This document shows, piece after piece, positions 1 through 5,663 of a stretch of 5,663 nucleotides of DNA (position 1 is its first letter; every line of letters starts with the position of its first letter). The stretch lies in NCBI GenBank assembly GCA_937871705.1, contig CALMOO010000841.1:6031-11693 (forward strand). Reading direction: 5' to 3'. A model generated the notes under the pieces. It was given only the letters and a program-made list of their open reading frames with translations. It had not been told where the DNA came from and did not search any database. A program made the translations under genes and the position numbers. This DNA comes from an uncultured Hymenobacter sp. Lineage in GTDB: Bacteria > Bacteroidota > Bacteroidia > Cytophagales > Hymenobacteraceae.

Positions 1-827
1 GGGAGAACTGCGTGCCAGTATTTGTGGACATTGAAGAGCAGACTTTTTGTATTGATGCCGACCTTATTGGAGCCGCCATTACGCCACGCACCAGCGCCAT
101 TTTAGCCACGCACGTGTACGGCTATCCCTGCGACGTGCTGCGAATAGAAGCTATTGCGCAGCGGCACGGTCTTCGGGTTATCTACGATGGGGCGCACGCA
201 TTTGGCACGCGAGTGGCGGGCCGCTCACTGCTCAGCTACGGCGACATTGCTACGTGTAGCTTTCACGCTACCAAGCTGTTCCATACTGGCGAAGGTGGTG
301 CTATGCTGGTGAATGACCAGGCGCTATCGCAGAGAATAAACTTGTTGAAGTCGTTCGGGCACGTAGGCGACGAGCACTTTACCCTTGGCATTAATGGCAA
401 GAACTCGGAATTGCACGCGGCGATGGGCCTGTGCCTACTGCCACGCGTGATGGGTTTTATTGAAACGCGTGCTACGCTCTACGAGACGTACCGGCACGAG
501 CTCGACGGCTTGCCGCTAAGCTATCCAGTCGTGCCCGCCGATACTGACTACAACTATGCCTACTTTCCAGTATTGTTTGAGGATGAAGCGCAACTACTGC
601 TTGCCAAGGCACTACTCTCGGCTTACGAGATTGATACCCGCCGCTACTTCTTCCCATCGCTCAACCACTTGCCCTACCTGCCCGGCAACGCCGCGCCTTG
701 CCCTGTGTCGGAAGACGCAGCGGTGCGGGTACTATGCCTGCCTTTCTACCCGCAACTGGACCCAGCAGAGGTAGTGCGTATTGCGGGCCTATTGCGGCTA
801 GCCATCGGCAGCGTGGTTCCTGCTTAA
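1..827 (+). CDS. DegT/DnrJ/EryC1/StrS-family sugar aminotransferase, 5'-truncated by the window edge
   Basis: This is a PLP-dependent transaminase that converts a nucleotide-linked keto-deoxysugar to an amino sugar in the cytoplasm. The frame is open to the first base: codons for E-N-C precede the GTG at 12, which is therefore an internal valine and not a start. The family is usually about 370-390 residues, so roughly 100 N-terminal residues lie outside the window. Numbering from the GTG, visible landmarks are PVFVDIE near 2-8, the AAITPRT segment near 21-27, YDGAHAFG with the PLP-nitrogen aspartate D59 and H62, and SFHATK with Schiff-base lysine K88 followed by GEGG. Next come GINGK-NSELHAAMG at 126-139 and the substrate-facing TRRYFFPSLN at 209-218. 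The SFHATK/GING pattern resembles VioA-type enzymes (dTDP-4-amino-4,6-dideoxyglucose), but FdtB/QdtB-type 3-aminotransferases cannot be excluded. The stop is 3 bases before the glycosyltransferase start, and a likely partner N-acyltransferase lies at 3950. Family assignment is firm; substrate is inference. Confidence 0.93.
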   Translation, partial: ENCVPVFVDIEEQTFCIDADLIGAAITPRTSAILATHVYGYPCDVLRIEAIAQRHGLRVIYDGAHAFGTRVAGRSLLSYGDIATCSFHATKLFHTGEGGAMLVNDQALSQRINLLKSFGHVGDEHFTLGINGKNSELHAAMGLCLLPRVMGFIETRATLYETYRHELDGLPLSYPVVPADTDYNYAYFPVLFEDEAQLLLAKALLSAYEIDTRRYFFPSLNHLPYLPGNAAPCPVSEDAAVRVLCLPFYPQLDPAEVVRIAGLLRLAIGSVVPA

Positions 828-830
828 AAC

Positions 831-1796
831 ATGGTCGCAATGATGGTTCCACTAACCCCCAAGTTGAGCGTGGTTGTACTAACCTACAACCATGAGAAAT
901 TCCTACGCCAAGCCCTCGACAGCGTGCTAATGCAGGAGGTAGATTTCGACTACGAGGTAATCGTGGGCGAAGATTGCTCGCCCGATGGCACCCGTAGCAT
1001 TGTGCAAGCCTACGAGCAGCAGTACCCCGACCGCTTGCGGCCTATCTACCAGCCGCATAATGTGGGCATGGGCACTAACTTCCGCCACTGCCTGGAGGCG
1101 TGCCGGAGCGAATATATTGCCTTACTCGAAGGCGACGACTACTGGACTGACACGCGCAAGCTCCACAAGCAGGTAGCGTGGCTGGAGGCAAACCCCAGCT
1201 TTTCGCTCTGCTTTCACCCCGTAGCTGACCAGTACGAAGACGGCTCGCGGCCCATTGGCGTGCCTCGCCAGTTTACGAAGGACGTGTACACGTTTGACGA
1301 CTTCTTGCTACCTATCTATACGGTGGTCAGCACGGGCTCTATCGTGCTACGCAATATGTTACCGACATGGCCGGCGTGGCTGTTTACGGTTAAGCCCATC
1401 GACTTTCCGCTGGTGGTGCTGTTTGCCGAGTTGGGCAAGGCCAAGCTGCTACCCGATGTAATGGGCGTCTACCGCATTCACTCCGACGGCATTTGGTCGG
1501 GCACGGCGCGGCACCTCAATATTCAGAGCTTCTTGCAGATGTACGAGCAGCTCTGGCGACATTACGCCAGCACCAGCCGCAGCCCTCAGCTGCGCCGACA
1601 CCTCTACGACCTGTACCTGACTACAGCCAACGTGTTTGCCAACGGCGGCTACCCCACCGAGGCCGGTCGCTTCCTACGCCAAGCCGTGCGTCTGGGGCCA
1701 GGCCCGAAAGTCAGCGCCCTGACGAGCTTGCTTGGCGCTGGCTTCCGGCTGGCTCGCAGCTTTACGCGGCGCGAGCAGGCTGCAGCTAACAGTTAG
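831..1796 (+). CDS. Family 2 glycosyltransferase (GT-A fold), 321 aa
   Basis: This is a predicted cytoplasmic, inverting glycosyltransferase that moves a sugar from a nucleotide donor to a glycan or lipid-linked acceptor. The N-terminal GT-A domain is clear: the first strand with VVVLTYNHE at 14-22, EDCSPDGT at 47-54 holding the nucleotide-binding acidic residues, HNVGMG at 76-81, and the metal-binding EGDDYW at 100-105. A later motif, YRIHSDGIWSG at 214-224, is common in polysaccharide-locus GT2 enzymes. Residues from about 230 to 321 look helical, and I see no long hydrophobic membrane segment. In-frame ATGs at 831, 840 and 843 all precede the first strand by only a few residues, so the start is uncertain by up to four codons. 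No Shine-Dalgarno is seen, which is normal in Bacteroidota. The gene is almost certainly co-transcribed with the aminotransferase upstream. Donor and acceptor cannot be read from the sequence. Confidence 0.92.
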   Translation: MVAMMVPLTPKLSVVVLTYNHEKFLRQALDSVLMQEVDFDYEVIVGEDCSPDGTRSIVQAYEQQYPDRLRPIYQPHNVGMGTNFRHCLEACRSEYIALLEGDDYWTDTRKLHKQVAWLEANPSFSLCFHPVADQYEDGSRPIGVPRQFTKDVYTFDDFLLPIYTVVSTGSIVLRNMLPTWPAWLFTVKPIDFPLVVLFAELGKAKLLPDVMGVYRIHSDGIWSGTARHLNIQSFLQMYEQLWRHYASTSRSPQLRRHLYDLYLTTANVFANGGYPTEAGRFLRQAVRLGPGPKVSALTSLLGAGFRLARSFTRREQAAANS

Positions 1797-1980
1797 GCTT
1801 AGCCAAGCCTCAAAGCCGTTCAAGAAGTTCTGTCAATCGCTCTTAAACCATGCTGAACTTGTCCAAGCATCTTGGCCGCTTCGGCAAGCTCAGCATGACA
1901 AAAAAGAGCATTCTCACCTCAGAATTGTCCGTCTGCCTGAGGGGCAAGAATTATTTCTGCTTGACCTTAAAGCGCTTGCT
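1797..1980. other. Intergenic region between glycosyltransferase and HTTM gene
   Basis: This 184-base gap is the only sizeable non-coding stretch; the other junctions are -4 to 28 bases. Its centre is an inverted repeat (listed separately), and a smaller hairpin (ATTCT, 6-base loop, AGAAT) lies at 1910-1925. The frame of the downstream gene stays open through the whole gap. Its translation is low in hydrophobic structure and is partly the repeat itself, so I read it as non-coding. I found no convincing Bacteroidota promoter (TTTG, about 19 bases, TAnnTTTG); the nearest match, TATTTCTG at 1952-1959, has no well-placed -33 element. A promoter for the downstream genes may still lie here. Confidence 0.6.
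1839..1909. repeat. Nested intergenic inverted repeat (REP-like hairpin)
   Basis: CATGCTGAACTTG at 1849-1861 pairs with CAAGCTCAGCATG at 1885-1897, 12 of 13 positions matching (A1857 against C1889 is the mismatch). Outside it, GCTCTT at 1839-1844 pairs perfectly with AAGAGC at 1904-1909 across short unpaired spacers. Inside it, CCAAG at 1863-1867 pairs with CTTGG at 1871-1875, and CCG at 1876-1878 with CGG at 1882-1884, giving a branched or cruciform shape. The core looks like intergenic repeats that I recall as abundant in Hymenobacter and relatives; that is memory, not a search. Neither strand has a T-run after the stem, so it is not a typical intrinsic terminator, although a stem of this size could slow transcription or protect an mRNA end. 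Confidence 0.7.
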
Positions 1981-3921
1981 ATGATTCCTGTAGCTACTCC
2001 TGTGCTGCCGTCTCTTACCCGGCGTCCTCGGCACTCCACACTGTACCAGAAATTTAAGCGGGTATACGACAAGCAGGTAGACGGCACGGGCCTGGCTATC
2101 TTTCGCATCGTGTTTTGCACGGTGCTGCTGGCCGAGGTCGGGCACCTATTCTATTTTCGCCACCTTGTCTTCGACGTAGTACCCTTCGTAGAAGTCAGCG
2201 AAATTGGATTCACCACGCCGCTGCTATTGTGGATGGCGACGCTGGTGCTGCTCGTTCTGGGGCTGTTTACTAGGCCAGCCGCACTAGTGAACTACGGATT
2301 TTGCCTAGTGTTTTTTTCCTCGCTGAAAACCTACTCCTACATGATGACGCCGGTGTACATCGGCCTGAGCTTTATCTTCCTGTTTCTGCCGCTTAGCCAG
2401 CGGCTGTCGTTCGACCGGCTGCGGCTCAAGCTACGCTACTCCAATACGCGGTTTCGCTACCAGCCACCTACCACCGTCAGCCAGCTGGCATACTACGTGC
2501 CCGTGGTGCTGGGCATCGCGTTCGTGTACCTCGACTCGACGTTTTACAAGCTGACGTCGCCTATGTGGCTGGCGGGCTTAGGCATGTGGAAAACCCTGTC
2601 GTTGCCCTACGAAACCCAGCTCAACGGCTCCTTCATTCTCAATAACGAGTTTCTGGTCAAAGCCTTGGGCTATCTCACGCTGGTATTCGAGTTCTTTTTT
2701 CTCTTCCTATTTCCCCTGCGCAAATACCGGTTAATCCTGATGACCATTGGCATGGGGCTGCACGCGGGCATTCTGCTGCTGTTTCCGTTTCCGCTGTTTG
2801 CGCTAGGTTTTGGGAGCCTGTATTTACTGGTAATGCCGGTGGGTTTTTGGCGCTGGTTCTTTGCGCCACGGGCCATAGCGCCACGTCTCACTTTTTTTTA
2901 TAATGCGGAATGCTTACTCTGCGCCCGCATGCTCCTGCTCCTCGAGCAGTTGGACGGTAAGGGAGCAGTGCAGTTTCGCAGCGTGCAAGCATACGCCAGC
3001 CAGAGCCCGGTACTGCAAGGTATTTCAGAACAAGTCTTACTCAATGGCGTGTATAGTGTGGATGCTGCTGGTCAGCTTTACAAGGAGTTGGATACGTACA
3101 TCCAGGTTTTTCAGGCCATCACCTACCTGCGGCCACTGTCGTGGCTACTGCGGCTGCCCGGCATTTACCAGCTGGGCGGCGCTACCTACCAGCTGATAGC
3201 TCGCAACCGTACTACCGAGCGCTGCACCGAAGAAAACTGCGGCTACACTCCGCCCGCCGTACCAGCGCCGGATGAGGCCATCAAGGTGCTGCAAACCGTG
3301 ACGTTGCGCGACCTCAAGCGGGCAGGTGCGGCAATTGGGCTGGCCGGACTGGTGCTCCTGCAATGCCTGGTTTCCTACAACACGCCACTCTGGCAGCTAC
3401 TCCGGCGCAAGTCGGGGCTGGAGCGCACGCTGGTGGGGCACGGGTTGGCGCGGGTGTCAGGAGCCGTCGCGGGGCCGGCGCGTAACTTATTCGGCATCAC
3501 CAACCATCCTATCGCGCCTGACGAACATTTTGCGGGCTATACCCGCCTGGTCGCCGTTACCTATACGGGTGCCGATGGTGTCGAACAATTTTTGCCCATC
3601 ACCCGGCCGAGCGGGCAGCCGGGCACCTACCTCTACGGCCCCGTGTGGTTGAAGTGGACCTACGGCACCGTGTCGGGGCACATCGACCAAGAGCGCCTAG
3701 AAAAGAGCATCCGCAATTTCACCGCTTTTTGGGCCACCAAACATCAGGTGGATTTGAATAACTGTCGCTTTGAGGTAAAAGTCAAGAGGATTGCCGAGGC
3801 CACCAACTGGCAGCCCAATTTCCTGAACCGGCAGCTGGCTGCTGGCTGGCAAGACGCCGGCACTGTAGAGTGGCAGCACCAGCAGTTCAGCGCGCACCTG
3901 GCGGTCATCAACACGCTCTAA
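1981..3921 (+). CDS. HTTM - DCC (DUF393) fusion membrane protein with unassigned C-terminal domain, 646 aa
   Basis: I start at ATG 1981, just before a short basic N-terminus and the first membrane helix; the frame is open to a TTG at 1732, but that extension overlaps the glycosyltransferase and the repeat. Residues about 35-290 form an HTTM (horizontally transferred transmembrane, gamma-carboxylase-like) domain with hydrophobic segments near 36-56, 78-96, 100-116, 121-139, 168-186, 228-246 and 250-290. Family-like features are K190-L-T-S-P-M-W196-L-A-G and H261. Residues about 302-425 form a DCC/DUF393 thioredoxin-like domain with YNAEC-LLC (C311, C314) and a later ARNR at 407-410; the aspartate of the usual D-x-x-C-x-x-C signature is N308 here. 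Two more cysteines, C415 and C420, follow. A single hydrophobic segment at about 448-466 precedes roughly 175 residues with no domain I recognise. HTTM-DCC pairing is known in bacteria, but its substrate is not established. The location suggests a role at the envelope or in glycan modification; that is inference. Confidence 0.88.
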   Translation: MIPVATPVLPSLTRRPRHSTLYQKFKRVYDKQVDGTGLAIFRIVFCTVLLAEVGHLFYFRHLVFDVVPFVEVSEIGFTTPLLLWMATLVLLVLGLFTRPAALVNYGFCLVFFSSLKTYSYMMTPVYIGLSFIFLFLPLSQRLSFDRLRLKLRYSNTRFRYQPPTTVSQLAYYVPVVLGIAFVYLDSTFYKLTSPMWLAGLGMWKTLSLPYETQLNGSFILNNEFLVKALGYLTLVFEFFFLFLFPLRKYRLILMTIGMGLHAGILLLFPFPLFALGFGSLYLLVMPVGFWRWFFAPRAIAPRLTFFYNAECLLCARMLLLLEQLDGKGAVQFRSVQAYASQSPVLQGISEQVLLNGVYSVDAAGQLYKELDTYIQVFQAITYLRPLSWLLRLPGIYQLGGATYQLIARNRTTERCTEENCGYTPPAVPAPDEAIKVLQTVTLRDLKRAGAAIGLAGLVLLQCLVSYNTPLWQLLRRKSGLERTLVGHGLARVSGAVAGPARNLFGITNHPIAPDEHFAGYTRLVAVTYTGADGVEQFLPITRPSGQPGTYLYGPVWLKWTYGTVSGHIDQERLEKSIRNFTAFWATKHQVDLNNCRFEVKVKRIAEATNWQPNFLNRQLAAGWQDAGTVEWQHQQFSAHLAVINTL

Positions 3922-3949
3922 AGCGCTTACTTATTTAAGTCTATTCTCT

Positions 3950-4594
3950 ATGTTAATCGCCGGCGCTAAAGGTTTTGCCAAGGAAGTTCTCGAAGTCATC
4001 TACCAAGCAGATAGTCAGGCACTGGTGGCATTTTACGACGATGTTTCGGCTGATTTGCCACCCTTGCTGTACGGCCACTACTCCGTATTACGCACCTTGG
4101 CCGAAGCCCGGCAGTGGCTGACGCAAGACCCAGCTTTCGCGCTAGGAACTGGTAGCCCCCACACCCGCCGGCTGCTAGCCGACAAGCTGCGGCAAGCTGG
4201 GGGCGTGCTAACCGCAACGCTTTCACCCAAGGCTACTATCGGGGTGTTTGGCACCGAAATCGGAGTCGGCTGCAACGTTATGACCGGCGCGGTTCTCACG
4301 GCCGACATCATCTTAGGCGAAGGCGTATTAATTAACCTGAACTGCACCATCGGGCACGATGTCGTCATAGAAGACTACTGCGAGCTTAGCCCCGGCGTGC
4401 ATATTGCAGGGCACGTAGCCCTGGGGCCCAATTGCGTGCTGGGCACCGGAGCGGTCGTATTGCCAGGTGTTCGCATTGGGGCCAACTCGATTATTGGGGC
4501 GGGTAGTGTCGTCACCAAAGACGTGGAAGCCGACAGTCTGGTGGTTGGCATTCCGGCCAAAGTTATCAAAAAGCTTACCCACGTGGCCGCATGA
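3950..4594 (+). CDS. NeuD/PglD-family sugar O/N-acyltransferase, left-handed beta-helix, 214 aa
   Basis: This enzyme transfers an acetyl (or other acyl) group from a CoA donor to a nucleotide-linked amino sugar or sialic-acid-type sugar. The N-terminal nucleotide-sugar-binding subdomain begins with LIAGAKGFAKEVLEV at 2-16, the family's glycine-rich opening. From about residue 92 the sequence falls into hexapeptide repeats (KATIGV, TEIGVG, ADIILGEG, HVALGPN, VLPGVRIGANS, SIIGAGSVVTKDV), ending with GIPAKVIKK at 200-208. H136 in IGHDVVIED aligns with the catalytic base His125 of Campylobacter PglD. Length matches the family (about 200-220). The start ATG follows the HTTM stop by 28 bases, and the end overlaps the next gene by ATGA. 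With the VioA-like aminotransferase at the left, the natural guess is N-acetylation of a 4-amino-4,6-dideoxy sugar, as done by VioB or PglD; a NeuD-like O-acetylation is the alternative. Confidence 0.93.
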   Translation: MLIAGAKGFAKEVLEVIYQADSQALVAFYDDVSADLPPLLYGHYSVLRTLAEARQWLTQDPAFALGTGSPHTRRLLADKLRQAGGVLTATLSPKATIGVFGTEIGVGCNVMTGAVLTADIILGEGVLINLNCTIGHDVVIEDYCELSPGVHIAGHVALGPNCVLGTGAVVLPGVRIGANSIIGAGSVVTKDVEADSLVVGIPAKVIKKLTHVAA

Positions 4595-4764
4595 AAGAGG
4601 AACTGAGAGGACGCACCGGCTTACGATTTTTGACGACCTTCTACATATTCGTGTTTCACCTTGACATGCCCCTGCGCACCCCGCTCATTTACCTGCCGTG
4701 GCGAGTCGAGGCAGTGATTCAGCAAGGCCGCCTTGAGGTAACGGTGTTCTTCGTGCTCAGCGGA

Positions 4765-4768
4765 TTTT
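4765..4768 (+). other. -1 frameshift site in the acyltransferase-3 gene
   Basis: The sequence reads GGATTTTGCTCACG, giving G-F-C-S-R-T-G-T and a stop at 4786-4788. With five T's instead of four it reads GGA TTT TTG CTC ACG TAC CGG, giving G-F-L-L-T-Y-R, which matches the usual FFVLSGFLL-type continuation and joins the second reading frame without loss. The lesion is therefore best described as loss of one T. The run is too short to suggest phase variation. Confidence 0.8.
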
Positions 4769-5513
4769 GCTCACGTACCGGCACCTAGCCGACATCAGCG
4801 TGCCCGACTTCAAAGGCTTTAAGTATTACCTAATCTTTCCGTATAAGCGGCTGGTGCGCATCTATCCAGTTTTCCTGGCAGGGCTACTACTATGCTTGAG
4901 TATCAGTTGGTGCCAGGGCAGTTTGCCGCACCTCGTTATTGTGCTGCTTAGCGCCACTTTCACTCAAACCTACTTCCCGTCGGTGGCCATGCAGTGGTAC
5001 GACATGGGCACTTGGTCGGTAGCCCATGAAATGTTTTTCTACCTGCTGTTCCCCTTTTTGCCGCTGCTGTTGCGCATTCGGCGGCCAGCCATGCTGGTAG
5101 AGCTGCTGGTAGCTACGGTGCTGGTTGGCACCGCGCTAGGGGCAGTGCTGTGGCGGTGGCCCGAATTAATGCCTTATCAGCTGGTGTATCCTTTCCCGCT
5201 GAGCCGCTTCTCTGAGTTTCTGACAGGCATGATGGGTGGCTTACTGCTTTGCCACTTCCGATGGCATGCGCCGGCGTGGGTTGCGGCCGGGCTGCTTGTA
5301 CTCACGGCCGGCTACCTATCCTTCGTGGGACCGCTGGTGTCAGGCACGCTCCTGCACAACTGGTTGGTGCTCCCTTCCCTACTTGTGTTGCTGAACGTGC
5401 TAGCCCAGCCTCGGCAAAGCCCGCTCTTTAACTGGCTGGGTAGCCAGCGGCTGGAATACCTGGGCCGCATCAGCTACAGCTTCTACATTGCCCAGTACCC
5501 GTTAGCTTTCATC

Positions 5514-5516
5514 TAG
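5514..5516 (+). other. In-frame TAG in the acyltransferase-3 gene
   Basis: The amber codon follows the conserved SYSFYIAQYP segment directly. The frame continues with TLLLKASRLNPRDW, then a hydrophobic helix (APLAFVLNLVGAVIL) and ELVEKRAHFFL, the expected last membrane span and tail of this family. A single base change from CAG (Gln) or TGG (Trp) would explain it. Confidence 0.75.
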
Positions 5517-5663
5517 ACCCTGCTGCTAAAAGCGAGCCGCCTAAACCCGCGTGACTGGCGCATCGCGCCGCTAGCCTTCGTGCTGAATCTGGTGGGTGCG
5601 GTGATACTACACGAACTGGTGGAGAAGCGAGCGCACTTTTTTTTGATTCATTATTACCGAGTG

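Larger units (their letters stand above)
4591..5663 (+). pseudogene. Acyltransferase-3 (OafA-like) membrane protein gene, broken by a frameshift and an amber stop, runs to the window edge
   Basis: Acyltransferase-3 proteins are multi-pass membrane enzymes that O-acylate surface glycans. The start at 4591 overlaps the previous stop as ATGA, indicating translational coupling. The first frame gives 65 codons with the family's R-x10-H motif (R12, H23) and FFVLSGF at 53-59, then stops at 4786-4788. The matching continuation is in the next frame from about 4767: TYRHLAD, KRLVRIYP near 86-93, WSVAHEMFFYLLFP near 142-155, SRFSEFLTGM near 205-214 and LGRISYSFYIAQYP near 291-304. A TAG at 5514-5516 then interrupts; the same frame stays open for 49 codons to the edge, with ELVEK as in the usual C-terminal tail. 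Adding one T to the run at 4765-4768 and reading through the TAG gives about 358 continuous residues, close to the family size. Codon style matches the neighbours, so decay, if real, is recent. Confidence 0.85.

Noticed and set aside
1849..1905. Intrinsic terminator after the glycosyltransferase
   Set aside because: The stem is followed by an A-rich stretch on the + strand and has no T-run downstream on the - strand; the T-run on the - strand precedes the stem.
1924..1959. Bacteroidota promoter (ATTG at 1924 and TATTTCTG at 1952)
   Set aside because: The -7 match has a mismatch and the spacing of 24 bases is too long; not enough to call.
1732..1980. N-terminal extension of the HTTM-DCC protein from a TTG at 1732
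   Set aside because: It overlaps the glycosyltransferase in another frame and then translates the inverted repeat; the protein sequence has no family-like features, and ATG 1981 gives a normal HTTM N-terminus.
2670..2891. Minus-strand open frames such as 2670-2891, 3487-3690 and 4328-4582
   Set aside because: They lie wholly within clear + strand genes, have no recognisable domains, and are shadows of the coding bias.
1968..3928. Shared 10-mer TAAAGCGCTT at 1968-1977 and 3919-3928, each before a gene start
   Set aside because: It contains an 8-bp palindrome, but the distances to the starts differ (3 and 21 bases) and one copy overlaps a stop codon; probably chance.
4765..4790. Programmed ribosomal frameshift in the acyltransferase-3 gene
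   Set aside because: There is no convincing slippery heptamer or downstream structure, and a second lesion at 5514 would still stop translation.

Overview
The window reads as an exopolysaccharide or O-antigen-type glycan locus from a Bacteroidota bacterium, most likely the Hymenobacter / Hymenobacteraceae group. This placement is inferred. It rests on moderately GC-rich coding DNA, the absence of Shine-Dalgarno sequences before the starts, the style of the proteins, and an intergenic hairpin that resembles repeats I associate with these genomes. No rRNA or other phylogenetic marker is present. All genes lie on the + strand.

Layout: (1) 1-827, the 3' three quarters of a DegT/DnrJ/EryC1/StrS-family PLP sugar aminotransferase, cut by the left edge. 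(2) 831-1796, a family 2 glycosyltransferase, 3 bases downstream. (3) 1797-1980, the only sizeable gap, which holds an imperfect nested inverted repeat. (4) 1981-3921, a 646-residue membrane protein with an HTTM (vitamin K-dependent gamma-carboxylase-like) domain, a DCC/DUF393 thiol-oxidoreductase-like domain, and a further membrane anchor with a C-terminal domain I cannot assign. (5) 3950-4594, a NeuD/PglD-type left-handed beta-helix sugar acyltransferase. (6) 4591-5663, an acyltransferase-3 (OafA-like) membrane gene that overlaps the previous gene by ATGA. It is broken by a -1 frameshift near 4765-4768 and an in-frame TAG at 5514-5516, and it runs to or past the right edge.

How they fit together: the aminotransferase would install an amino group on a nucleotide-linked keto-deoxysugar. 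The NeuD-like enzyme would N-acylate it, as in the VioA/VioB or PglE/PglD pairs. The glycosyltransferase would add a sugar to the growing glycan. The AT3 protein, if it were intact, would O-acylate the glycan at the membrane. The HTTM-DCC protein does not fit the standard sugar pathway and is the most unusual item here. The two lesions in the AT3 gene suggest that this surface modification has been lost, unless they are sequencing errors.
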